Origin: Nocardia vinacea NBRC 16497
Lineage (GTDB): Bacteria; Actinomycetota; Actinomycetes; Mycobacteriales; Mycobacteriaceae
DNA: 49,972 nucleotides
Assembly (NCBI RefSeq): GCF_000308835.1
Contig: NZ_BAGN01000046.1
Span: 1 to 49,972, forward strand
Direction: 5' to 3'
The position numbers were made by a program, and so were the translations under genes. Below the pieces are notes generated by a model that was not told where the DNA came from, made no database searches, and worked only from the letters and a program-made list of their open reading frames with translations. Positions 27,821 to 36,142 of the stretch are shown here, piece after piece; the stretch's first letter is position 1; each line of letters begins with the position of its first letter.

Positions 27821-27914
27821 GGCTCCCCCTAGTCGGCCGGTCGCACGTTCATAACGGTCTCCGGATCGGGGCAAAAGGCGCATCGGGGGCACCGCCGAAG
27901 TCCGGGTGATGGAA

Positions 27915-27920
27915 TAGTAT
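27915..27920 (+). promoter_or_regulatory. -10 box for a leaderless FHA-ABC transcript
   Basis: TAGTAT (TANNNT) with TG three bases earlier (extended -10) lies exactly 7 bases before ATG 27928, and no ribosome-binding site is present. This spacing predicts transcription starting at the A of the ATG. Confidence 0.5.
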
Positions 27921-27927
27921 CCGCTGC

Positions 27928-30549
27928 ATGTCTTTACCGGGGGCGCAGACCATCACCGTGCGCCATGATGGAACCGAACGGGTCTTCGATTCGAATCAAC
28001 AGGTCACGATGGGCCGCGCACCGGAAGTGACGTTGTTCGTGGACAGCCCGCTGGTCTCGCGGGTGCATGCGACGCTCGCCTGGCAGGGGAACAGCTGGGT
28101 ACTCACCGACAATGGCAGCACCAATGGCGTTTTCGTGGATGCGCGGCGATTGAGTCAGCCGGTGCCGATCAATCGGCCCACGCAGGTGCGGCTCGGTGAT
28201 GCGATCAGCGGTCCGCTGCTGCATCTGCTGCCCACGACGCAGGCCCGGCCGCAGCGGCCGCCGGTCGCGCAACCGCCATCGTCGCAGCCGCAGTCGTCGG
28301 TGCCCCCGGGGTATCAGCATCCGCGGCGGACACCGCAGGCACAGCCACCATCCCAGCAGCGTCCGGAACAGCATCTCCCACAGCAGCGTCCGGAACACCC
28401 GCCGTCGCAGCCGCAGCTCCAGCAGCGCCCGGAACCGCACCTCCCACAGCAGCCGCCCTCGCAACCCCAGCTCCAGCAGCCACCGCCATCCCAGCCGCAG
28501 CAGCCGAACGTCAATATGACCTTCAAGGCCGACACCTCGATGCTGCCGCCGGTCCGCTCCCGCCAGTCCACCGCGGCGATCGCCAGGGCCGACCGTTTGC
28601 CGCCCGGCGGACTCAATATCGGTCGTACTTCCGACAATCAGATCGTCGTCAACGATCCGCTGGCCTCGCGCAAGCACGCCCGCCTTGTCGCGGCATCCGA
28701 AGGCCTGACCATCGAGGACCTCGGCTCGGCCAACGGCACCTTCGTCAACGGCCGTCGCGAGCAGCGCACCGTGCTGCGCGAACGCGACATCATCACCATC
28801 GGCAATATCGACTTCGTCGTCCAGCAGGGCACGCTGGTGCATCGGCAGAAGCCGGTCGCCGAACAGGGTCTGCACGTGCATGGCGTCGGATTCACCGTCG
28901 AGGGCAACAAGCAACTGCTCGTCGATGTGAATATGCAGGCGGGGCGGGGCACGCTCACCGCACTCATCGGACCTTCCGGTGCGGGCAAGTCGACGCTCTC
29001 GAAACTGATCGCGGGCAGCACGCAGCCCTCCGGCGGTGTGGTCACCTTCGAAGGTCGCAATCTGCACGCCGAATACGAGGCGCTGCGTTCCCGCATCGGC
29101 ATGGTGCCGCAGGACGATGTGCTGCACCGTCAGCTGACCGTGCGCCAAGCCCTCGGCTACGCCGCCGAACTTCGACTGCCGCCGGACAACTCGAAGGCCG
29201 ACCGCCAGCAGGTGATCGACGGTGTGCTGAAAGAACTTTCGCTCACCGAACATGCCGAGACCAGGGTGGACCGGCTCTCCGGCGGTCAGCGCAAGCGCGC
29301 GTCGGTGGCGCTGGAACTGCTCACCGGTCCGTCGCTGCTGATCCTGGACGAACCGACTTCGGGTCTGGATCCGGCGCTGGACCGTCAGGTGATGACGATG
29401 CTGCGCGAGCTGGCCGATGCCGGGCGCACCGTCATCGTGGTCACCCACTCGGTGGCCTGCCTGGACATGTGTGATCAGGTGCTGTTGCTCGCACCCGGTG
29501 GCAAGACGGCCTTCTGCGGTCATCCGGCCAGCGTCGGCGCGGCTATGGGCACCAGCGACTGGGCGGAGATCTTCGGGCGGGTCGCCGCGAATCCGGATCA
29601 GGCATTCGCCGCGTACCGGTCCAGGCTGGCCTTCGCGCCGCCACCGCCACCGCCCGCGCCGCCGCGGCAGGGGTCGGCGGGCAGCCCGCCGCAATCCGGG
29701 CGCGCCAAACAGTTCTCCACCTTGGCGCGACGGCAGGTGCGGTTGATCTTCGCCGACCGCGGTTACCTGGCGTTCCTCGTGATCCTGCCCTTTATCCTCG
29801 GTGCGCTGTCGCTGGTGGTGCCGGGCAGCAACGGTTTCCAGAGCGGTCCGCTCGAGCAAGTGCAGAGCGGCAACGAGGTGCTCTTCGTCCCGTCCGGTGG
29901 CAGCGAGACGCAGCAGCTGCTTGTCGTCTTGATTCTGGGCGCCTGCTTCATGGGGTCCACGCTGACCGTGCGCGATCTGGTCGGCGAGCGCACCATCTTC
30001 TATCGCGAGCGCGCGGTCGGGCTGTTGCCCTCCGCGTATCTGCTCGCCAAGATCGCGGTGTTCAGCATTACCGCGTTCCTGCAGGCGGCGGTGCTGGTCG
30101 GTATCACCCTGGTCGGTAAGAAGCCGCCGCTGGAGGGTTCGGTGATCCCGAACGGGCCCGCCGAGCTCTATCTCGATATCGCGTTGACCGCGGTGTGCTG
30201 TGTGGTCTTCGGCCTGCTGCTGTCCAGTCTGGCGAAGTCCAACGAGCAGGTCATGCCGATGCTCGTGGTGATGATCATGGTCCAGCTGGTCATGGCGGGC
30301 GGCCTGATTCCGGTGACCAACCGGGTGGTGCTCGAGCAGGTCTCGTGGCTGTTCCCGTCACGGTGGGGCTATGCGGCCGGGGCGTCGACGGTGGATATTC
30401 GGACACTGTTCGCCAACGCGCAACCCGACGCGCTATGGAAGCACGAGCCGAATATCTGGTATCTCGATATCGGCCTGCTCGTCGCGATAACCGCGGTGTT
30501 GGCGATCATCACCTGGCGCCGGCTGCGGTTGCGGAAGTCGAACGCGTGA
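27928..30549 (+). CDS. Double-FHA ABC transporter, Rv1747-like
   Basis: An 873-residue half-transporter with the plan of M. tuberculosis Rv1747, an exporter phosphorylated by kinase PknF. FHA-1 is at about 10-90 (MGR, SRVHA, NGSTNG). A Pro/Gln-rich low-complexity linker of about 90 residues follows, then FHA-2 at about 215-300 (IGR, SRKHARLV, GSANGTFVNGR). The ABC ATPase has Walker A GPSGAGKS from 348, signature LSGGQRKR from 450 and Walker B with Asp474-Glu475. Six or so membrane helices of the ABC-2 type fill about 620-865. ATG 27928 appears leaderless. By analogy it should be controlled by threonine phosphorylation, plausibly by the kinase at 15522. Confidence 0.93.
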   Translation: MSLPGAQTITVRHDGTERVFDSNQQVTMGRAPEVTLFVDSPLVSRVHATLAWQGNSWVLTDNGSTNGVFVDARRLSQPVPINRPTQVRLGDAISGPLLHLLPTTQARPQRPPVAQPPSSQPQSSVPPGYQHPRRTPQAQPPSQQRPEQHLPQQRPEHPPSQPQLQQRPEPHLPQQPPSQPQLQQPPPSQPQQPNVNMTFKADTSMLPPVRSRQSTAAIARADRLPPGGLNIGRTSDNQIVVNDPLASRKHARLVAASEGLTIEDLGSANGTFVNGRREQRTVLRERDIITIGNIDFVVQQGTLVHRQKPVAEQGLHVHGVGFTVEGNKQLLVDVNMQAGRGTLTALIGPSGAGKSTLSKLIAGSTQPSGGVVTFEGRNLHAEYEALRSRIGMVPQDDVLHRQLTVRQALGYAAELRLPPDNSKADRQQVIDGVLKELSLTEHAETRVDRLSGGQRKRASVALELLTGPSLLILDEPTSGLDPALDRQVMTMLRELADAGRTVIVVTHSVACLDMCDQVLLLAPGGKTAFCGHPASVGAAMGTSDWAEIFGRVAANPDQAFAAYRSRLAFAPPPPPPAPPRQGSAGSPPQSGRAKQFSTLARRQVRLIFADRGYLAFLVILPFILGALSLVVPGSNGFQSGPLEQVQSGNEVLFVPSGGSETQQLLVVLILGACFMGSTLTVRDLVGERTIFYRERAVGLLPSAYLLAKIAVFSITAFLQAAVLVGITLVGKKPPLEGSVIPNGPAELYLDIALTAVCCVVFGLLLSSLAKSNEQVMPMLVVMIMVQLVMAGGLIPVTNRVVLEQVSWLFPSRWGYAAGASTVDIRTLFANAQPDALWKHEPNIWYLDIGLLVAITAVLAIITWRRLRLRKSNA

Positions 30550-30613
30550 GGGGCCGCTCAGGCGGGCTCTCACCGGATGTGGTGAGCATGTCGCTCGCGC
30601 AGCAGGCACACTT

Positions 30614-32422
30614 ATGCCTGTGACGGTGCGAGTTGGGGCAGTACATCTCGGGTGGGATGTGGTGTCCGTTGCCGCGGGCGGCGGTGGGACACCGATCCGC
30701 CCCGTGCAGGTAGAAGGTACATACACGCCACCGGCATATCTGCTGGCGGATTCGTCGGGTCGGCTGCATACCGCCGGAGTCGAGCGGCAGCGGCCGGATC
30801 TGGGAATGGCGATCGCCGATGTGCGCGACATCCTCGGCCATCCGCAGATCGTGGTGGCCGGTGCGACCTGGCCCGCCGAGTTGGTCTTCCGCGCCCGTAT
30901 GTACAACCCGCTCGCGGCCATCGGCAAATATCTGCGCGGCAAACCGGATCTGGTCGCGCTGCCGTTCCCGGACGGCTGGCCCGACGCGAAGGTCGATGTG
31001 TACGTCGACCTGGTCGAACGGCTGGACGTCACGGTCGAACCACTGCCGGAAAGTGTTGCGCTGTCCGGCTATGTGCGTGCGCTCGGTCTGGTGCGATCCC
31101 CGGACGATCGCAATCCGCGCGGCATCGGAGCGACCGGGGTTTACTCCGACGGGCGGACCATGCTGGTCGTCGCGGTGCACGGCGACGATGAGCAGCCGAC
31201 CGAATCGGTCGACGTGCCGGTCACCGCGGAGGCCATGCGCGATGCGCGTTCGGCCGACAATGTGGTGATCGAGGTGATGGCCGCGGCCCGCTCGATCGGC
31301 GCGGACACCTCGACGGTGCTGCTGTCCGGCAATGTCTGCTTCAACGACGCGCTGCGCTTGGCGTTCCAGAACCATCTCGGGCACCGGTTGCATGTGGCCG
31401 ATCACCCGATGCACGCGCTGGTGCTCGGTGCCTCGCATCTGCTGGTGACCGATAACGAGAACGGTGAGCCGGAGTCGGCGGGACGGCATGCCGAGCCGGC
31501 GCCGCCGCGGGTGCGGCAGGTGGAGTCGGCGCAGTATCAGGCCGAATCGGCACAGCAGCAGGCATTGTCGGCACAGCGGCAGGTGGACGCCGCACAGGCG
31601 CAGGCATTGTCGGCGCAGCGGCAGGCCGAGGCGTTGCAGGGGCGGTCGGATGCGCCGTCTCGTTCTGAGCAGGTCGGGCGGCCGGAGCAGGGGCCGGCGC
31701 GTTCCGAGCAAGGTCCGGTCCGGTCTGATCCGGGGCAGGTCCGGCCTGAGCACGGGCAGGGCCAGCGCGAGGCCGGGCAGTCACATCCGCCGGTGGTTCA
31801 GTACGGACCCGGATATCCGACTGTGCAGCCGTCGACCGAGCCGACGGGAGAGGAGCCGACCACCCGGGTCGGCCGGGAGTCCTTGCCGCCGAACCTCGCC
31901 GAGTTGGGGAGCCGATTCACCCGCCCGCCCGGGCAGTATCCGGACGAGCAGCGGCCCAGCGTTATCGGTCGGCCTCCCACACCACCGCTGGGTCCACGCG
32001 GTCCCTACCAGCCGCAGCAGGACCAACCGCCGCAGTCGGAGTGGCATCCGCACGAATCGGACGATGACGCGGACAAACCGCGCAAGGGCAAGCGCTGGGG
32101 CAAATTGTTCGGCGCGCAGGCGGTGGCCGGTGCCGCCGCACTGGCCGCGATGGCCATGCCGTCCGGTGGTGACCGGGTCGAACTGGCCGCTTCGGTCGCC
32201 GGGGCGCCGGTCTCCTGCCCATTGACCCCATACGTCACCAATGAGCAGCGTGAAGGCATCGCCGCGGCTCGCGGATACGACCCGGGCCTGGTGTCGGAAC
32301 CGGGCGATTCCGGATTCGATGTCGCGGGTGCGGAGTGCGCGCAGCCGAGCATCGACGTCCCTCGTTACGTGGTCCCGGGCCCGCCCGGTGCCATCGACCA
32401 CGGCCCGCCGATCGAGATCTGA
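30614..32422 (+). CDS. Hsp70/actin-like membrane protein with Gln-rich linker
   Basis: A 602-residue protein I cannot name. Residues 1-280 resemble a compact ASKHA (Hsp70-type) fold: SADNVVIEVMAAARS, then TVLLSGNVCFNDALR and HPMHALVLGASHLLV match the second lobe of DnaK-like proteins. Residues 300-350 repeat Ala-Gln units (SAQQQALSAQRQ), followed by a Pro/Gln/Arg linker to about 480. A basic stretch (KPRKGKRWGK) precedes one transmembrane helix (about 497-515) and a short outer tail with two cysteines. The plan parallels the Rv3446c-type protein at 12939: ASKHA-like inside, one helix, small outer part. It follows the ABC gene by 64 bases. Confidence 0.75.
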   Translation: MPVTVRVGAVHLGWDVVSVAAGGGGTPIRPVQVEGTYTPPAYLLADSSGRLHTAGVERQRPDLGMAIADVRDILGHPQIVVAGATWPAELVFRARMYNPLAAIGKYLRGKPDLVALPFPDGWPDAKVDVYVDLVERLDVTVEPLPESVALSGYVRALGLVRSPDDRNPRGIGATGVYSDGRTMLVVAVHGDDEQPTESVDVPVTAEAMRDARSADNVVIEVMAAARSIGADTSTVLLSGNVCFNDALRLAFQNHLGHRLHVADHPMHALVLGASHLLVTDNENGEPESAGRHAEPAPPRVRQVESAQYQAESAQQQALSAQRQVDAAQAQALSAQRQAEALQGRSDAPSRSEQVGRPEQGPARSEQGPVRSDPGQVRPEHGQGQREAGQSHPPVVQYGPGYPTVQPSTEPTGEEPTTRVGRESLPPNLAELGSRFTRPPGQYPDEQRPSVIGRPPTPPLGPRGPYQPQQDQPPQSEWHPHESDDDADKPRKGKRWGKLFGAQAVAGAAALAAMAMPSGGDRVELAASVAGAPVSCPLTPYVTNEQREGIAAARGYDPGLVSEPGDSGFDVAGAECAQPSIDVPRYVVPGPPGAIDHGPPIEI

Positions 32423-32451
32423 CCGGTTTCATACCGCTGGGGCATGGCTGG

Positions 32452-32457
32452 TATCGT
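32452..32457 (+). promoter_or_regulatory. rplM: Candidate extended -10 for rplM-rpsI
   Basis: TATCGT preceded by TGG one base before fits an extended -10. It would give a leader of about 105 bases ahead of GTG 32567. No good -35 is seen. A leader of this kind is where ribosomal-protein autoregulation would act, but I see no defined motif. Confidence 0.3.
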
Positions 32458-32566
32458 TGCCCGTTGGCGTGTGGAAGTACGTCGAGCCCTGGGTCTCCAC
32501 CGGCCGCCGGGAACTGCTCGACTGCACGCCGTGGCTGGCAACACCGACTACAGACAGGGAACCACT

Positions 32567-33010
32567 GTGCCTACGTACAGCCCCAAGGCGGGTGACGTGA
32601 CCCGTAAGTGGTACGTCATCGACGCCACTGACGTAGTGCTCGGCCGTCTCGCCGTCCAGGCAGCGAATCTGCTGCGCGGCAAGACCAAGCCGACCTACGC
32701 GCCGAACTTCGATGGTGGCGACTTCGTCATCATCATCAACGCCGACAAGGTTGCCATCTCCGGCAACAAGAAGGCGGACAAGCTGATCCACCACCACAGC
32801 GGACACCCGGGCGGCCTCAAGTCGCGCACTGTCGGTCAGGTGTTGGAGTCGCGGCCCGATCGTCTCGTGGAGAAGGCCGTCAAGGGCATGATCCCGAAGA
32901 ACAAGCTCGGCAACGCCATCGCGGGCAAGCTGAAGGTCTACGCGGGCCCGACGCATCCGCACGCCGCTCAGCAGCCCATTCCGTTCGAGATCAAGCAGGT
33001 GGCCCAGTGA
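32567..33010 (+). CDS. rplM: 50S ribosomal protein L13
   Basis: A 147-residue L13, the usual bacterial length, binding 23S rRNA early in 50S assembly. Diagnostic segments are [16 protein letters not shown], the [12 protein letters not shown] region, [11 protein letters not shown] and [14 protein letters not shown] 32567 is chosen from AGGGA upstream and normal L13 length; the open frame to 32444 adds 41 untypical residues. The stop overlaps the rpsI start (GTGA), the conserved rplM-rpsI operon. In M. tuberculosis esxT lies immediately upstream; here that position is taken by the block at 15.5-32.4 kb. Confidence 0.98.
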   Translation: MPTYSPKAGDVTRKWYVIDATDVVLGRLAVQAANLLRGKTKPTYAPNFDGGDFVIIINADKVAISGNKKADKLIHHHSGHPGGLKSRTVGQVLESRPDRLVEKAVKGMIPKNKLGNAIAGKLKVYAGPTHPHAAQQPIPFEIKQVAQ

Positions 33011-33507
33011 CCGCTCCTGAGGAATTCAACGAGGACTACGCCGAGGAAGCCAACGTCGAGGTCGTCGAGGAGGACTACGGCTACGAGGCCGAGCCCGCCG
33101 CCTACGCCCCGATCGTGATCGACCGCCCGGTGCAGACCGTCGGTCGTCGCAAGGAGGCCGTCGTTCGTGTGCGTCTGCTGCCGGGTACCGGCAACTTCGT
33201 GCTGAACGGCCGCACCATCGAGGACTACTTCCCGAACAAGGTGCACCAGCAGCTGGTCAAGTCGCCGCTGGTGACCGTCGAGCGGACCGAGTCCTTCGAC
33301 ATTCACGCGCGTCTCGTCGGCGGTGGCCCCTCGGGCCAGGCCGGTGCGCTGCGTCTGGCCATCGCCCGTGCGCTCATCGAGGTCACCCCGGATGACCGTC
33401 CCGCCCTGAAGCGGGCCGGCTTCCTGACGCGTGACCCGCGTGCCACCGAGCGTAAGAAGTACGGCCTCAAGAAGGCCCGCAAGGCGCCGCAGTACTCGAA
33501 GCGCTGA
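33007..33507 (+). CDS. rpsI: 30S ribosomal protein S9
   Basis: A 166-residue S9. The core runs from [14 protein letters not shown] to the basic tail [12 protein letters not shown] that reaches the ribosomal P site. The first ~40 residues are a strongly acidic extension ([11 protein letters not shown]) absent from E. coli S9 but common in actinobacteria. GTG 33007 overlaps the rplM stop, so the two are coupled. A strong hairpin follows 75 bases after the stop. Confidence 0.98.
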   Translation: MTAPEEFNEDYAEEANVEVVEEDYGYEAEPAAYAPIVIDRPVQTVGRRKEAVVRVRLLPGTGNFVLNGRTIEDYFPNKVHQQLVKSPLVTVERTESFDIHARLVGGGPSGQAGALRLAIARALIEVTPDDRPALKRAGFLTRDPRATERKKYGLKKARKAPQYSKR

Positions 33508-33581
33508 TTTTGGCTACGTCGGCCCCCGTCATCCGGCACCTTGGAGGTGTCGGAGACGGTACGGTCGGCGGGGCACCTGTG

Positions 33582-33620
33582 CGAGAGCAGGCTCCCAGCA
33601 CGGCTGGGCGCCTGCTCTCG
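33582..33620 (+). terminator. Strong hairpin terminator after rpsI
   Basis: A perfect 11-base stem (CGAGAGCAGGC with GCCTGCTCTCG, 33582-33592 and 33610-33620) encloses a second perfect stem CCCAGC/GCTGGG with a 3-base loop, separated by a one-base mismatch. There is no T-run, which is usual for GC-rich actinobacterial terminators. Confidence 0.75.
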
Positions 33621-33629
33621 TGCTGTATC

Positions 33630-33635
33630 TACGAT
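33630..33635 (+). promoter_or_regulatory. glmM: Candidate -10 for glmM
   Basis: TACGAT directly after the rpsI terminator and 14 bases before the glmM GTG fits TANNNT. It would leave just enough leader for the GGGGCGAGGG ribosome-binding site. The -35 region would lie inside the hairpin. Confidence 0.35.
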
Positions 33636-33649
33636 GAGGGGCGAGGGTA

Positions 33650-35026
33650 GTGGGACGTTTGTTCGGCACCGACGGAGTCCGTGGGCTTGCCAATGAATCG
33701 CTGAGTCCGGAACTGGCGCTGCGGGTTTCCGGTGCCGCCGCGCAGATCCTGAGTCGCGGCAAGGAGCGCGCGCTCGCCGTGGTCGGTCGCGATCCACGCG
33801 CCAGCGGTGAGATGCTCGAAGCCGCGGTCACCGCGGGTCTGACCGCCGCGGGCGTGAATGTGCTTTCGGTAGGTGTACTTCCGACTCCGGCCGTGGCGTA
33901 TCTGACCGGTCTGTACGACGCCTGCCTCGGCGTAATGATCTCGGCCTCGCATAATCCCATGCCGGACAACGGAATCAAGATCTTCGCGGCCGGTGGGCAC
34001 AAGCTCGACGACGCGGTCGAAGACCGGATCGAGGCGCTGATCGCCGAAGACGTGGCGCTGCGGCCGATCGGTGCTGGGATCGGCCGTGTGCTGAACGCTT
34101 CCGGTGCCCGCGATCACGGGTTGGTGATCCCGGATCAATACAGCGAGGCGGGCACGCACGAGCGGTACGTCGAGCATCTGGTCGAGGCGACCGGACAGGA
34201 CCTGTCCGGGCTGACTGTCGTCGTCGACTGCGCACACGGCTCGGCCTCCGAGGTCGGCCCCGCGGCCTACCGTGCAGCCGGTGCGACGGTCATCGCGATC
34301 AATGCCGAACCTGACGGCCTCAACATCAATGATGGTTGCGGCTCAACGCATCTCGAACAAATTCAGCACGCGGTACGCGAGCACGGTGCCGACCTCGGCG
34401 TCGCACACGACGGCGATGCCGACCGCACGTTGGCCGTCGATGCCGACGGTGCGATCGTGGACGGTGACGCGATCCTGGCCATCCTCGCGCTGGCCATGCA
34501 CGAGACCGGTTCGCTCGTCCAGAACACGCTGGTTGCCACGGTCATGAGCAATCTGGGCCTGCATATCGCGATGCGCGAAGCCGGAATCACCTTGCGCACC
34601 ACCGCCGTTGGCGACCGGTACGTCCTCGAGGAGTTGCGTCGCGGCGGCTACAACCTCGGTGGCGAACAGTCCGGCCATGTGGTTTTCCCCGACTACGGCA
34701 CCACCGGCGACGGCATCCTCACCGGACTGAAACTGATGGCTCGTATGGCGCAGACCGGCCGCACGCTGGCCGATTTGGCTTCGGTGCTGCAGACCGTGCC
34801 GCAGGTGCTGGTGAACGTCCCGGTTACCGACAAGGCCACGGTCGCCGCCGCCCCCGAAATCCGCGAGGCGGTAGCGGAAGCCGAACGGGCACTCGGGGAC
34901 TCCGGGCGAATCCTGTTGCGCCCTAGCGGAACCGAGCAACTGGTTCGGGTTATGGTCGAGGCGACCGACCCGGTTCAAGCCCAGCAACTGGCCGACGATC
35001 TGGCCAAGCGCGTCGCCGCGGTGTAG
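33650..35026 (+). CDS. glmM: Phosphoglucosamine mutase
   Basis: A 458-residue GlmM converting glucosamine-6-phosphate to glucosamine-1-phosphate for UDP-GlcNAc and so peptidoglycan. The N-terminus [12 protein letters not shown] is typical. The phosphoserine loop [14 protein letters not shown] places Ser100 as the phosphorylated residue. The metal loop DGDADR (about 255), the sugar loop GEQSGH and the phosphate loop [11 protein letters not shown] are all intact. GTG 33650 has a purine-rich site upstream. The rplM-rpsI-glmM order is conserved with mycobacteria; glmS, which supplies its substrate, lies 8 kb downstream. Confidence 0.98.
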   Translation: MGRLFGTDGVRGLANESLSPELALRVSGAAAQILSRGKERALAVVGRDPRASGEMLEAAVTAGLTAAGVNVLSVGVLPTPAVAYLTGLYDACLGVMISASHNPMPDNGIKIFAAGGHKLDDAVEDRIEALIAEDVALRPIGAGIGRVLNASGARDHGLVIPDQYSEAGTHERYVEHLVEATGQDLSGLTVVVDCAHGSASEVGPAAYRAAGATVIAINAEPDGLNINDGCGSTHLEQIQHAVREHGADLGVAHDGDADRTLAVDADGAIVDGDAILAILALAMHETGSLVQNTLVATVMSNLGLHIAMREAGITLRTTAVGDRYVLEELRRGGYNLGGEQSGHVVFPDYGTTGDGILTGLKLMARMAQTGRTLADLASVLQTVPQVLVNVPVTDKATVAAAPEIREAVAEAERALGDSGRILLRPSGTEQLVRVMVEATDPVQAQQLADDLAKRVAAV

Positions 35027-35169
35027 TTGGGGCAGCGGCACGTCTGCTCCGCTTGGGCTGCGGAAGGTAAGCCGTACCATCTCGATCGGCCTCGATGGCC
35101 ACCTGCGAGCCTGCTGCTCTGGGTGGCGGGGCCGGTACGAGCCTCGAAGGTTTGCTGCGGTACGGCGAG

Positions 35170-35196
35170 TTGTCCACAGGGAATCGGTTATCCACA
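35170..35196 (+). promoter_or_regulatory. Pair of DnaA boxes
   Basis: TTGTCCACA (35170-35178, the mycobacterial consensus) and TTATCCACA (35188-35196, the E. coli consensus) lie in the same orientation 9 bases apart in the 232-base gap after glmM. There is no dnaA, dnaN or AT-rich unwinding element, so this is not oriC. Confidence 0.6.
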
Positions 35197-35258
35197 GACT
35201 TTCTGTTTGCGCTGGTCGGGCACCGAGGGTGTGGTTTGGCTTCGCCGATAGTCGGCAT

Positions 35259-35882
35259 ATGCGACCAGGCCTGGAAGAAGTGCGGGACAAGCAATTCGGG
35301 GTATTCACCTCATGGCAGGTGCTATGCGAGTACACCCGCGCGGAGATGCGAACCCTGCTCGACCGAGGCGAATGGGTCCGAGTCTTCCGAGGCGTCTTCC
35401 GCGAGGTCACAACCCCACCGTCGGCCCGATTACGGGTAGAAGCGGCCCGCCTATCCATGGGCGTTCCCTCCCTCACCGCCGCCTATGACACCGCCGCCGA
35501 ACTCCATGGTTTCGCGGTACGACACAACCACCCCACCCACGTCCTCGGCCCACAGGATTCTCGCACCGGCCGCCTCATCGTCCACCGCGACCAGGTAGAC
35601 CAAGCCGAACTCGAACTCATCCAGGGCACCATCACCACCAACGCCGCCCGAACCGCAATCGACGTAGCACGAACCCTCAGCCGACCGGACGCCTTGGCAA
35701 CCCTGAACGCTGCTCTGCGCCGGGGCGTTCCACGTTCCGCGCTGACCCTCGAACTCCAACGCCACCACAGACGCCGCGGCCACAGCCAAGCCGCCGAACT
35801 CCTGGAACTTGCCCGCGCACGCCCTCAATCCACCGCACGCCTCCACTGCCCGAACACAACTCTCCCCGTCCCCGAGCAATAG
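35259..35882 (+). CDS. AbiEi-like antitoxin-domain protein, probably truncated
   Basis: A 207-residue protein resembling actinobacterial proteins with an AbiEi-type N-terminal winged-helix domain (KQFGVFTSWQVLCEY, then LLDRGEWVRVFRGVFRE). The middle part (AARLSMGVPSLTAAYDTAAELHG ... TNAARTAIDVARTL) is also typical. Such proteins usually run on to about 300 residues with a DUF559 restriction-endonuclease-like domain; here the frame stops right after LPVPEQ, about where that domain would begin. ATG 35259 is reported; GTG 35229 is possible; neither has a good ribosome-binding site. No toxin partner is adjacent. Function uncertain. Confidence 0.65.
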   Translation: MRPGLEEVRDKQFGVFTSWQVLCEYTRAEMRTLLDRGEWVRVFRGVFREVTTPPSARLRVEAARLSMGVPSLTAAYDTAAELHGFAVRHNHPTHVLGPQDSRTGRLIVHRDQVDQAELELIQGTITTNAARTAIDVARTLSRPDALATLNAALRRGVPRSALTLELQRHHRRRGHSQAAELLELARARPQSTARLHCPNTTLPVPEQ

Positions 35883-36142
35883 GCCGGCTCGATCTCCGTG
35901 TTCCGCGTCGTTCCCGCCTGGGCTGGACACCGCGCAGGCACCCGCCTACGAGCCTCTAAGCCAACCCCGGCTCAGCCTGCTGATCTCGGAGTTCCTTGTG
36001 GCCCGCGTGACGAGCAAAGCTGCCGGTGTGCGGCTGGAGGTTCATGTGGAGCCAGAGGCGGTTCAAACGATCGACGCCCGGTCGGTTCATCACCGATGCC
36101 GTGCAGGCTGCGGCCGGGCAAGCGCAAGCTGACGGAAATCAC

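Noticed and set aside
35100..35258. A replication origin at the DnaA boxes
   Set aside because: Only two boxes, no AT-rich unwinding segment and no dnaA/dnaN neighbours.
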